From contig NC_067206.1 of NCBI RefSeq assembly GCF_026262505.1, positions 23,265,896 through 23,329,895 on the forward strand: a DNA stretch of 64,000 bases, read 5' to 3'. Both the position numbers and the translations under genes were made by a program. The number at the start of each line of letters is the position of its first letter. Position 1 is the stretch's first letter. The notes under the pieces were generated by a model. It had not been told where the DNA came from and searched no databases. It saw nothing but the letters and a program-made list of their open reading frames with translations. Below are positions 31,305-40,667 of the stretch, in pieces. The DNA comes from Trichomonas vaginalis G3 (Eukaryota > Parabasalia > Trichomonadida > Trichomonadidae).

Positions 31305-32110
31305 TTAATATTTTCTAAAAAGTCAACTTCAACAGTCATTCGCACTGGTGCCTTCAGTTCTACAGGCTCTCCTTGAAAGTCAACAAGTCTGAATTGCATG
31401 TCTTTCAAATTATGAGGACTAATGCGAACCCATTTACCTAAATGAGTTGCTATGACAGGAACGTTTGGAATGAACATTGAATTGACTGCATAACAGAAGA
31501 TTTTATATTCTACTGAACCTTTACTATTACTCCTGAAATGCCTGTGACATTAGCTATTTAGACTCAATGTATAAACAATTACCATAACATACGTATGGAA
31601 CAGATTTCATCTCAATCGTTTTTGTCAACACTTTTCAAAGGAAATGTCATATGGTATGCACCCAGAAGCAATTGAACTCTATGACTCATTCGTGTTATCT
31701 TAAACTCCTTTGCATAACTGAACTTCAAAACTCCTGCAATAAGTTTAACATTCATTAAGTTTTCTTCGTTCTCCTTGTTTTATGTAGTATTTATGAGCGC
31801 ATTTAACACTCCAGCTAATGTTTCCATCTTATATCTACATTATTGTGAAATCTTATTTCGTGCTTCTTTCCATCTATTTCAATCTCCATGAAATCTGTTT
31901 CATCTGTTATAACGAATGAAGCGATAGTATTGAGGTCAACCATTCTGAATGCAAGTGGCTCATTCTGTAGACTAAGTTTGTTTGTAGCTTTACTGTCCCG
32001 TATTCGTTTGGGTCTGTACTTTGCAAATAGAACAACATTTTATTCTCATTAAAATATAATATAGCTGCATATGCGTATGAAGCTGACAGAGCTAAACGTT
32101 TATATTTTGG
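31274..32110 (-). pseudogene. Broken penton-like minor capsid gene
   Basis: Minus-strand fragments in different frames include PHNLKDMQFRLVDFQGEP..KAPVRMTVEVDF (31274-31477), which looks like the last strands of a single jelly-roll protein, and about 31840-31940 (VDLNTIASFVITDETDF.EIEIDGKKH). Stops and shifts separate them. This would be a third penton-like gene besides 28223 and 43918, now decayed. Confidence 0.4.
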
Positions 32111-32223
32111 TCAATACTCTCTCACACTTACTGACAAATATATTGTTATCAGTGATGGAAATACCGAGAAATACATAACATGGAAGGACTATGAAAAGTT
32201 GACCCTATTTTAACTCCATTACT

Positions 32224-32475
32224 ATGCCATTCATTGTAAATGGTGAAGTTGTCATGAAGAACGACACAACAGTATATAAGTCTGTTCATGAAGCGTTAGA
32301 ATATATGTTGAATTATAATCCCGAAAGAATTTGACCAAGCACTACACCATGTGCAATGCCTTTTATTAAGGACGGTGAAATCGTAAGAGTTCCGGATTCA
32401 ACGGTTTACACACGCTGTTCAAAAAGTTTACAAAACATTTTAGCGAATATCTTTAATTCAGAAACTACAGAATAA
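32224..32475 (+). pseudogene. Two short repeated frames, remnants of a fibre N-terminal module
   Basis: Frames 32224-32334 (MPFIVNGEVVMKNDTTVY..) and 32356-32475 (MPFIKDGEIVRVPDSTVY..) encode the same module in tandem, and a further form (DPNSTVCSVPFI) appears in the fibre gene that follows. They look like duplicated pieces of the fibre start. Too short and degenerate to call genes. Confidence 0.35.
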
Positions 32476-32549
32476 AATTACCATATATAACAGATGCTAA
32501 AGAAATTAAATCAAAAACGACAACATTATTTACGTCACTTAATGATTTA

Positions 32550-33476
32550 ATGACTTATATCATTAATATTCCTGCACCAACTACAGCATTTGATCCAAAC
32601 TCGACGGTTTGCAGTGTACCTTTCATAAAGTCGCAAACGGACTCTTTGAGTCCTGAAGGTCTTTCAGACCGAAGCGACCAGGGCGAAGCCCATGACAGTT
32701 CAGTAATTGTTTTAAGGGATTCAACAGTAAATGAATCATTAAAGGCTTCATTAATGAAAATCATTGATTTTAACTCATTCATGAATACATATAATTCATT
32801 CATTAATGTTTCATATGCTTCTAAAGAAGGTGAGCCAAAAACTATTGATAAAGCGGTGTATGAAATAAAAGCATCAACGACGAAATTGAATTCGTTAACT
32901 TTTGACGGTGATAGTTTCGTTAATGACATAACATCGGGGAAAACAATTTTAACGAAAGAATATTTAAAATCTCATGTTAGTGAGTTCGTTGAAATTGAAA
33001 AAGAAGGTGGAATTAAGTTCGATCCACTGAGTTTCATTTTCAGCTTAGCGAATGCGGGTGTTAGTTTCGCTGAATGGACAACTATACAGAGTGAAATAAA
33101 TGCAATATGGACGTTTTTGGGGTCAAAAGCGGGAATGGGTGAGCTTGTAAATGCTGCAAGAACATTAGGTGAAACAGGAAATTTTGTAGATGGTTTTAAA
33201 AGACTTGTTTCAAATGTTTTAACAAACACAAAGAAATTATTTAGATATACCATACATAACGGACGGATTTTCGAACAGGTAGCAACAAACCCTCCGGTTA
33301 TGGCTGCGTTGATGATGGTTAGAGATATAAAACCACGTAACGACGGGAACGAAGAACATGAACAACAGAGCCCAACGGGCTCAGAGCCACATAGTGGCGA
33401 GGATACTGGTCGGGTTATTCAAGACATTAAAAACGTGTATCCTGAAGTTATTGATTTATTTAGAGGAGTTAATTGA
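32550..33476 (+). CDS. N-terminal half of fibre-like protein, 308 aa
   Basis: Helical and beta mixed, with two GC-rich twin-hairpin insertions translated in frame (SLSPEGLSDRSDQGEAHDSS and SPTGSEPHSGEDTG). The frame is open upstream of the ATG to a stop just after 32460, so the natural start is uncertain. It overlaps the next frame (from 33358), and a single indel near 33440-33476 would fuse the two into one roughly 850-residue protein. The role is inferred from the attached fibre C-terminus. Confidence 0.5.
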   Translation: MTYIINIPAPTTAFDPNSTVCSVPFIKSQTDSLSPEGLSDRSDQGEAHDSSVIVLRDSTVNESLKASLMKIIDFNSFMNTYNSFINVSYASKEGEPKTIDKAVYEIKASTTKLNSLTFDGDSFVNDITSGKTILTKEYLKSHVSEFVEIEKEGGIKFDPLSFIFSLANAGVSFAEWTTIQSEINAIWTFLGSKAGMGELVNAARTLGETGNFVDGFKRLVSNVLTNTKKLFRYTIHNGRIFEQVATNPPVMAALMMVRDIKPRNDGNEEHEQQSPTGSEPHSGEDTGRVIQDIKNVYPEVIDLFRGVN

Positions 33477-35120
33477 TTCAATTTCAAAACATTCTATAAC
33501 CCTCGATGAAGAGAATAAATTAACAGATTATATATTCGTCATTATTGCAGAATTAATGAAGAGAATAAATGAAAAAGGAATTGGTGATATCATTAATGTC
33601 AGCGATGTAATGATGAAAAGAAATTTTGACTCATTATTTACAAAACCGAAAACAGAATATAGTCTTTATGACGTAATTACCGAATTAATGAAAAAGATTA
33701 ATGATAATAAGAGTTCTGGCGGAAGAGTTGAATTAGAAGTGAATGATGTTAATGAGAAATTAGCCGAAAAAGCAGATAAAAACCATGTTCATTATATAAC
33801 TTCAGATGAACAGATTATAACGGACTATCATGGATATTTAACACGAAGTGATGAAGCGAAGACAAAAAATGTTAATGAAAGAAGATATAAATACATTCGT
33901 GCTAAAGGTTATGACATAAGCTGTACTGTACAGTATGATGTAGCTAAAGCACCAGAAGCATTTGGTTATACCGATGAAATTTATGCCTCTACTTTCTCTG
34001 TTAAAGGTGTATTAGTTGAACCAAGATTTACTTTGAGAGTTAAGTCAAAAATAACGTTTGAAGATGCTATTAAAAGTAAAGCTGACAAAGTTGAACTCGA
34101 AGCAATGAACAAAGTTTTGAAATCTCATAAACACAACATCTCCGATATAAATGAACTTCAAACTTCTTTAGACAGTAAAGCCGACAAGAACCATACACAT
34201 AAATCCTTCACTACTGTTAGAGCAGACGACATAATATTGAACTATACCCTTGGTTCAAGTGCACCATTAGAAAATCCAAGTACAAGCGTAAAAGATACTC
34301 TTAACAGTTTAGATAACAGTTGCAGGAACATTGAAAGTCATGCCAGAAACTTTGAAGCACATGAACTACCAGCAATGTTAGACAAGAAAGCAGACAAAAC
34401 TTATGTGGATGCAGAACTAACAAAGAAATTTTCGAAACCAGATACAATGACATTTACAACAGAAATTATAAATGGTGAACCAGCAACTCCATTTGAATTT
34501 GTTAGAGGTCTTCAACCAGATACTTTTGAATTTTTCTTGGATAATTCTATTGAACTAACATTACATTATAAAAGTGGAACAAATGCAACATTTCATCCGG
34601 GAGATACATTCCAAATGGTATTTAATGACATAAGTTCTTTAGAATATGTTTATAGAGTTATGAGCATATATGATTTAATATATCCTATAGGAGCTGTTTA
34701 TACGTCTATGAATCCAATAAATCCAAACACTTTATTTGGTGGTAGATGGTATGAAATAGTTGACAGTTTTCCATTCTACACTAATACGCAGTCAATGAAG
34801 ATGGGAGGTTCAAAGAAAAATAGGTATTGAAAACCTTCCTTCACATATGCATAGGTTCAGTGGAAGAACATCTGTGGAAGGAAACCATTCACATTCAATA
34901 ACAAAAAGAGGTTATATAAATCTTGCAGCGGGTTCGGATAGACAGGGAATGAACAGATATGATATCTCAGATGACCCCAAAGATGTTAGCACAGGTATTT
35001 TCTGTGGAAACTGCAGGAAATCATACACATGTTGTAGCTGGTATTACAGACCCAGCAGGTAATGGAAAAGATTATATGCCTCCTTATATAACAATGCACG
35101 CTTGGATACGAGTTGGTTAA
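33358..35120 (+). CDS. Phage tail-fibre-like protein, C-terminal part, with two frameshifts
   Basis: Repeats of the trimeric-fibre type (EKADKNHVH, SKADKNHTH, KKADKTYVD) lead to a C-terminal domain with the signatures of phage tail-fibre tips: YPIGAVYTSMNPINPNTLFGGRW, then LPSHMH, GNHSHS, GNHTHVV and a final YMPPYITMHAWIRVG. The coding frame shifts at an A-run near 34825 and again near 34985, so the track is broken into 33358-34830, 34847-35062 and a last piece ending at 35120. The protein would be a capsid spike or receptor-binding fibre. It lies directly before the integrase gene. Confidence 0.65.
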
Positions 35121-35139
35121 AATCTTTAACTTTACATAA

Positions 35140-36225
35140 ATGAGCTTGAAAGAAGTATTCGAACAACATCCATGGAGGTCATTTAAGAAGTTCAATGAAG
35201 CTGCAAAGAGTTCGGGATTTACTAACAGAGCTGAAGTGAAAAGGTTCTTTGACAAAAATGTTGTACATCAAACAAAAATAAACCCTTACGACTACTTTTT
35301 ACCAATTTACTCCAACACTCCTGACGCATACCAATTTGACACTCTCATTCAAAGCAGAAAATGTGGTCATAAACCATTCCTCATCTTCATAAATGTTAAC
35401 ACTCGTAAAGCATATGCATATCCAATGAGAAATAAAGGAACTCATGAAGTGTTAAGAGTTTTACAAAAGTTTGTAGCAGAACATAGCCCAAGTACTTTAA
35501 CATCAGACCAAGACAGTGCATACCTCAGCAACGAAATCACAGAATTTCTCATTAAGCATAACATAACTCACTACACTACTGAAGACCATAACCATAACAT
35601 ACTCGGCATCATAAACCGCTTCATAAGAACGCTCAGAGATTTAAATCAAGAGCGAGACTTTACCGAAGAAACAATGAAACATTTCATCGAAGTATATAAT
35701 TCCTCAACACATTCTACAACAGGACATACACCAAATTCAATGACACAACAACAAGAAGAAAAGTATATACAAAAGAAACGAAGCCAAACACAAAATATCA
35801 GAAATTCAACACAATTTACTCTCATTCCTGGAACAAAAGTTCGTGTAGTTCTTGACGACAAACCATTGACAAAGAAACGTTTAAGGTTAAGTCGAAATTA
35901 TTATATCGTAGACTCTACACAAGGTAATGGATATCTTATAAAAGCTGCTGACGACTCTATTGCGTTTTATCCTCGACATAAATTAGTCGAAAGTAGTAAT
36001 GGCAAACTTGCTGAAACCATTGACGAAGCAAAGCGAGGAGTGGTTATTGAAATACTTGACTATAACATAAACGATGACACTTATAAAGTAAGATATGAAG
36101 GAGGCGTTGAAGATGTTATACCATCTAAGAACTTGAGAGAATCTAAACCAACTCATCTGGGACCATTAGAGCGGGAGTACTGGAAAGATAAAAACATGCC
36201 AGAAAGAATAAGAAAATTCATCTAA
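35140..36225 (+). CDS. Maverick integrase (rve), 361 aa
   Basis: The retroviral-type integrase core has D67 (YQFDTL) and D123 (LTSDQDSAY). The position expected for the third acidic residue, in ILGIINRFIRTL, is N159. A C-terminal SH3/chromo-like segment (YKVRYEGGVEDVIPSKNL) follows at about 315-335. It would insert the element into chromatin, making the 5-6 bp duplications of Mavericks. If N159 is really the catalytic site, this copy may be inactive. The stop runs into TAAA. The last 110 codons reappear as a relic at 59621. Confidence 0.85.
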   Translation: MSLKEVFEQHPWRSFKKFNEAAKSSGFTNRAEVKRFFDKNVVHQTKINPYDYFLPIYSNTPDAYQFDTLIQSRKCGHKPFLIFINVNTRKAYAYPMRNKGTHEVLRVLQKFVAEHSPSTLTSDQDSAYLSNEITEFLIKHNITHYTTEDHNHNILGIINRFIRTLRDLNQERDFTEETMKHFIEVYNSSTHSTTGHTPNSMTQQQEEKYIQKKRSQTQNIRNSTQFTLIPGTKVRVVLDDKPLTKKRLRLSRNYYIVDSTQGNGYLIKAADDSIAFYPRHKLVESSNGKLAETIDEAKRGVVIEILDYNINDDTYKVRYEGGVEDVIPSKNLRESKPTHLGPLEREYWKDKNMPERIRKFI

Positions 36226-36266
36226 ACTTTTTCATTAGATGTAAATCAGACAAAAATAATGTTTAG

Positions 36267-36312
36267 GTGAAGTGGTGACATCTCACCTGTTTTCTCACCT
36301 CTTTTTTCACCT
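36267..36312. terminator. AGGTGA hairpin after integrase
   Basis: AGGTGAAGTGGTGACAT with complementary CTCACC runs, same family as 27428. It follows the integrase 3' end. Confidence 0.45.
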
Positions 36313-36394
36313 CATGAATTTTCATGAATTTTCACAAAAGACCAAAAATAATGTTAGTTTTATTTTTATTTATTTTTTATTTTGTATAAAAGAT

Positions 36395-37360
36395 ATGATT
36401 TCAACAATCGGCACAACAACAATTCAAGCCGCGAACGGCGGGACTCTGTCCACAACAACTTCACCAAACTCGTTAGTCATGAATCCTACGTCAATGTTGG
36501 TAGAAATGAAAAACTTCATTCCTTCTTCATATACTTTCGAAACAAAAATCCAGAAGATAAAGCAAGAACTTTTAACAAGTAATTTAGACTGTAGTGCGAA
36601 AGATGAAACAAATGAACAGTATCTTTATGAAATGCAGGACATTATTGACCATTTACCCAAATTGCCTGAAATCCAACAACAAAAACTAACTATTCCTGAA
36701 TTCGACGAAATTGAAGTGAAACCAACTGACTCAGTAGAAATAAAGAAGTTCATACGTAAAGTAAATTATGAATTCCTTGGTTTTCATTGCAACCATAAAG
36801 TTATGGACAAAGATTGCGACATGGTATATAAAAACATTTCTGACATATATAAATCTGAAGAATTTAAGACCTACGACAACTTTGTTTCGTTAGTTGCAAA
36901 ATGTGTTTGGGAAATAAGAGATAAAGATAGAAGAGGCAAAGTATGGAATGAACAGATAAGACCCGCTATGTTTGAGATGAAGAAAACCATTGACGCCTTA
37001 GTTGTTCTAGCAGGTCAAATTTCAATGTATAATGCAAAAATGAACCCACAATGTTCAAAATGTAAAGCAGCAATAAGGAAATATAACTACTCCGTCAAAG
37101 AGATAGAAAGAATGAGAAACGACTATGCAGACTTAAAGAAAGAAGCAGAAAAGCCAGCAGAAGATAAAATGAACATGTTAGAATTTCTGAACAAAAACTA
37201 TCCAACAGCAGAAGATTTCCTTCTATCTGACGTCAAGAAGAAGTATAAAGAAACCTTCGGTATTGTTAAAACTTTTGACATACTGACAGAAGAAATAGAA
37301 GCTACGAAATTGTTTAGGATTTCAAATATACATCGTACAATTCATGTAAAACGCTTGTGA
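36395..37360 (+). CDS. Hypothetical Maverick protein, 322 aa
   Basis: The start MISTIGTTTIQAANG follows a TTTTTATTTATTTTTTATTTTG leader (the longer frame to 36272 runs through the hairpin and is unlikely). Residues about 11-20 are encoded by a twin mini-hairpin (36428-36451). The body is helical, with a CSKC pair (about 230) and a C-terminal helix-rich domain (MLEFLNKNYPTAEDFLLSDVKKKY..) that may be a winged helix. The gene is framed on both sides by AGGTGA hairpins, as if a movable cassette. Function unknown. Confidence 0.55.
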   Translation: MISTIGTTTIQAANGGTLSTTTSPNSLVMNPTSMLVEMKNFIPSSYTFETKIQKIKQELLTSNLDCSAKDETNEQYLYEMQDIIDHLPKLPEIQQQKLTIPEFDEIEVKPTDSVEIKKFIRKVNYEFLGFHCNHKVMDKDCDMVYKNISDIYKSEEFKTYDNFVSLVAKCVWEIRDKDRRGKVWNEQIRPAMFEMKKTIDALVVLAGQISMYNAKMNPQCSKCKAAIRKYNYSVKEIERMRNDYADLKKEAEKPAEDKMNMLEFLNKNYPTAEDFLLSDVKKKYKETFGIVKTFDILTEEIEATKLFRISNIHRTIHVKRL

Positions 37361-37365
37361 AAAAA

Positions 37366-37660
37366 AGAGGTGAAAAATTAGGTGAAAAAAGAGGTGAAAT
37401 CTCACCTCTTCACCTAAATTATATTTTTGGTCATTTACACTCATTTACGAAGAAGTCATGACAAAGCATTTACGATGAAATCTTGACAAGGCATTTACGA
37501 AGAAGTTATGACAAAGCATTTACGAAGAAGTTATGACAAAGCATTTACGAAGAAGTTATGACAAAGCATTTACGAAGAAGTTATGACAAAGTCATGAGGG
37601 TGAAAAATTAGGTGAGAAAACAGGTGACATCTCACCACTTCACCTAAACATTATTTTTGG
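37366..37660. repeat. 25-bp repeats between two AGGTGA hairpins
   Basis: Five to six copies of a 25-bp unit (GCATTTACGAAGAAGTTATG + ACAAA) lie between hairpins at 37366-37425 and 37601-37648. The unit is that of the large arrays at 57400-62060 in element C. Confidence 0.8.
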
Positions 37661-37884
37661 TCAAAGCTTCCACGAGAGAAAAGATTCCTCATTCGCTAAG
37701 GATTCCAAAAATGAAAAAATCATTGATTTCGGCTGAGAAAAAACAGCAAAACCCTTCTTCCACGGGAACAAAGAAATAAAGAAGAAATAAAGTAAATTTT
37801 TTATTTATTCCCGTGGAAGATAGAGCACTTTTATGACACTTTTTATTCACGACAAACAAGACAAACAAAGAAAATAAGAAAATA

Positions 37885-37958
37885 CGGCGCTGTCGCGGTT
37901 CGAACCACAGACCCTGACCCCTCCATAACACCACCTTAGACCACTGTGCTACGTAGCC
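37885..37958 (-). tRNA. tRNA-like sequence, probably a pseudogene
   Basis: On the minus strand an A box (TAGCACAGTGGTCTAAGG) and a B box (GGTTCGAACC) are spaced as in a tRNA and would serve as internal RNA polymerase III promoter elements. The 5' seven bases (GGCTACG) do not pair with the 3' end, and the T stem is imperfect, so a functional tRNA is doubtful. It may be a tRNA-derived insertion in the Maverick. Anticodon not assigned. Confidence 0.35.
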
Positions 37959-37999
37959 TGTCGACATAAGATTTTATAAATTGCATATTTGACGTAAAT

Positions 38000-38374
38000 T
38001 TATTTCCATCTGGCTTCCCACTGCATAAGATATTCATACGTGTTTGTAAGACATTCATTAAACTTCTTTTCTATTGCATCTAATCTTGCGTTATTTTTTT
38101 CAATAACTTGTCTGTATTCTTCATCATCTCCAGCAGTGTTTGGGTCTTCACGTTTAAAATATTCATTGTTAACCAATTTTTTATCTACAAATTTTATTAG
38201 TGTTTGATTCACTTCGTTATGATAACGGTCATATTCTTTCAATACGTAAGTGAAGACAAAATGCGTCGTACCTTCAATCTTAAAGCTTAAAGAACTTTCA
38301 ACACAGTTTTGAGGGTCTGTCAGTGCGTCAATGAGATAGTATTCGAAGTCAGTCAATAATCTTTTTAAAGTCAT
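38000..38374 (-). CDS. Hypothetical 124-aa protein
   Basis: Helical, charged protein (MTLKRLLTDFEYYLIDAL..) with a probable coiled coil at 80-110 (VIEKNNARLDAIEKKFNECL) and a Trp-rich end. It is divergent from the KilA-N gene, and the leader contains TTTTATCCTG about 15 bp before the ATG. Family not recognised. Confidence 0.5.
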   Translation of the reverse strand: MTLKRLLTDFEYYLIDALTDPQNCVESSLSFKIEGTTHFVFTYVLKEYDRYHNEVNQTLIKFVDKKLVNNEYFKREDPNTAGDDEEYRQVIEKNNARLDAIEKKFNECLTNTYEYLMQWEARWK

Positions 38375-38482
38375 TTCATACAGGATAAAATTTAATGTTG
38401 TGAAGAAATAGTGTTTAACACAGAAAAAAATAAAGTTAGTTTTTATTTTATTTATTTTTTTATCCGGAATGTAAAGACAGAT

Positions 38483-39310
38483 ATGTCAACATCAGAGAAC
38501 ACAACAACTGCTATCGTTCATGAAGCCATAAATGAAGAATACGAATACATACAGTATAACAAACAGTTACGTCTCATTCGTTCAGTCAAAGATGATATGT
38601 ATCAAATGCAAAGTATAATGAACGCTCTTCGTTCTACAAAGCAAGCATATCATTGGTTTGAAAACCAACAGGCAAAAGAACTTTTAGAAGAATTTCCTCA
38701 TATGATTGCTTCCCTCGGAAAACCGAGGGAAGAGATTCCGTACGAAAATCGCAAGAATTTGGCTCCTGGTTTGAAAGGTTATTATGTTCATAGACTTCTC
38801 GTAAATGCTGTAGCAATGTGGGCTTCACCTCGTTATGCTTGTTATATTTTCATGATGTTAGATGAACTATATAAAGCAGAACGTGGAGAGATGGAAAAGA
38901 AACTTCAAGCAAAAGATGAAGTCATTGAATCCAAAGACAAAAGCATACAGAAAAGAATACCACGTTCAGTACCAAAAGGAAAGGAAAAGAGTTATAAGTA
39001 TATGATTTACGCTGAAGAGATGGAAAATGAAGAAGATAAAGATATGGTTATGTTGCATTTAGTCAGAAGAAACAACAAAAGCTTTTATGACCTTGCTAAG
39101 ATTTACAAATCTGACAGAAACTGGTTCTATCGTGAAAGCTTACCGATTTCAATGACACCGAATGAGCAAATAAAGGAAATTGTCAAAAATACTCTTCCTC
39201 AAACACACTATGACATCAAAGGTTGTACAATACTTACATTCAAAGAAGACTTACCATTACTGAAAGAAAAAATAACAGAATATTTCGACAACTTCAAAGA
39301 GGAAGAATGA
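38483..39310 (+). CDS. KilA-N domain protein, 275 aa
   Basis: The start MSTSENTTT lies 15 bp after TTTTTTTATCCGGAATG. Residues about 50-135 form a KilA-N domain: ..RSTKQAYHWFENQQAKELL.. then GYYVHRLLVNAVAMWASPRYACYIFMMLDELY. A coiled coil (140-165) and a conserved-looking C-terminal domain follow. KilA-N domains bind DNA and are common in large DNA viruses, phages and Mavericks, and a regulatory role is likely. A hairpin with CCCTCGG/CCGAGGG arms lies inside the coding region (38704-38730). Confidence 0.75.
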   Translation: MSTSENTTTAIVHEAINEEYEYIQYNKQLRLIRSVKDDMYQMQSIMNALRSTKQAYHWFENQQAKELLEEFPHMIASLGKPREEIPYENRKNLAPGLKGYYVHRLLVNAVAMWASPRYACYIFMMLDELYKAERGEMEKKLQAKDEVIESKDKSIQKRIPRSVPKGKEKSYKYMIYAEEMENEEDKDMVMLHLVRRNNKSFYDLAKIYKSDRNWFYRESLPISMTPNEQIKEIVKNTLPQTHYDIKGCTILTFKEDLPLLKEKITEYFDNFKEEE

Positions 39311-39415
39311 AGTCACGACAACATTAACGAAGAAGTCACGACAACATTAACGAAGAGAGAATGAGGTGAAAAAACGGGTGAGATTCTCACCTCTTCACCA
39401 AAAATATATTTTTGG

Positions 39416-39889
39416 TTAAATAGCTTCAGGGTCAATTTCTTCAACCATTTCACTTCCTTCGTCAATGTCAATAGAAGCTTCTTCAACCTTTGGTAAGAAC
39501 TTTTGTATGACATCTTTGTTCGTTATTGTCTTCAGAGATGAAGGATAATATTTCACATTTATTTCACCCTTCTTATATTCTTTCTGTTCGGAAAGATTTA
39601 AAGCAATACTGAAGAAGTCAACGTTAGAGTTCTTTATGACAGTATAATGAGTATCTTTGACATTCACGAAGAAACTCTTTTGTTTCAAAACTACTGCTAA
39701 CTCTTGTGAAGTATAACGTTTGCGGTCAATGACGATAGCTAATGGTCTGACATACTGACCAAACTTAGATTCTTTCACAAACTTCTTGTTAAAGATAACA
39801 TTAACGTTTGAAGCATTATTGAACTCATTCTTGATGGCAGTAGCGAGAGCATTGTATGAAAAGAACTTGCAATCTTGCATGTGTTTCAT
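39416..39889 (-). CDS. Hypothetical Maverick protein, 157 aa
   Basis: Starts MKHMQDCKFFSYNALATAI. The centre (VNVIF..RPLAIVIDRKRY.. INVKYYPSSLKTIT) parallels the element A gene at 2151-2630. The C-terminus is acidic (EEASIDIDEGSEMVEEID). The TTTTTATTTTA leader lies upstream on the minus strand. Conserved between two Maverick lineages, so probably structural or essential. Function unknown. Confidence 0.5.
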   Translation of the reverse strand: MKHMQDCKFFSYNALATAIKNEFNNASNVNVIFNKKFVKESKFGQYVRPLAIVIDRKRYTSQELAVVLKQKSFFVNVKDTHYTVIKNSNVDFFSIALNLSEQKEYKKGEINVKYYPSSLKTITNKDVIQKFLPKVEEASIDIDEGSEMVEEIDPEAI

Positions 39890-39980
39890 TAAAATAAAAA
39901 TATTAAATTATTTTGAAAAATAACTTAAAAAAAATCTAATCTAATTTTTTCAAAAATTATTTTTTTATTTCCTACTAAAG

Positions 39981-40667
39981 ATGTATCGGAAGTTGTCTAA
40001 GTTAGAACACTCGGAAATAAAACAACTTCTTACAGAAGCTAATATAGATGTTGCAAAGCATTACGCAACAAACAAAAAGGCACTCGCTGACTTCATTAAA
40101 GACTATAATGGTGCAATAAGTTATGATAGAATTCATGAGTTCATAAAGCCGCAACGCGGCGAGGACGAAGTCCATGCAAGAGCATTTCCTTTAAATGACA
40201 TTGCTATTGACTTATATCATAGACGTTCAGTACCTCATGAAGTAAGAAGAGAAATGTTTGACATAACAAATGCAAACGTTGGTGAAACAAGAAGAGCTGT
40301 ACCTCATGAAGTAAGAAGAGAAATGTTTGACATAACAAATGCAAACGTTGGTGAAACACGAAAGAGAGATGACACACTGAAACAACAGAGAAGAGAGATG
40401 TTTAAAAGTGCTATAGAACAAGTTCGCAAAGCTAACGATGTCATTCGTTCCATTGACGACAAACCAAAAGAAGGTGAGAGATGGTTAAAGAAAGATGAAG
40501 AGAATAGGAAGAGAAATGTGAAGTCAGGCAATAGACTCATTGACTTTAACATCGAAGCTTTAGATGAACCAAACAGAGACTACTTACACAAACATTTCGG
40601 TAAGGTTTTCATGAGACTCTTAGAGAAAATTAAAATAAACTCAACAGAGATGGATGGTATGTTATAA
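39981..40667 (+). CDS. N-terminal region of the polymerase gene, or a separate upstream protein, 228 aa
   Basis: It starts MYRKLSKLEHSEIKQLL. A twin mini-hairpin (40148-40173) encodes PQRGEDEV, and a perfect 75-bp duplication (about 40219-40368) repeats VPHEVRREMFDITNANVGET. The C-terminal half is basic and helical. The next frame opens 13 bp before this one stops, which looks like a frameshift in one long polymerase-encoding gene. In Mavericks the N-terminal extension may hold the terminal-protein function, but I cannot show that here. Confidence 0.55.
   Translation: MYRKLSKLEHSEIKQLLTEANIDVAKHYATNKKALADFIKDYNGAISYDRIHEFIKPQRGEDEVHARAFPLNDIAIDLYHRRSVPHEVRREMFDITNANVGETRRAVPHEVRREMFDITNANVGETRKRDDTLKQQRREMFKSAIEQVRKANDVIRSIDDKPKEGERWLKKDEENRKRNVKSGNRLIDFNIEALDEPNRDYLHKHFGKVFMRLLEKIKINSTEMDGML

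Noticed and set aside
37689-37967. 92-residue open frame on the minus strand
   Set aside because: Much of it (GYVAQWSKVVLWRGQGLWFEPR) is the translation of the tRNA-like sequence. Such frames are typical artefacts.
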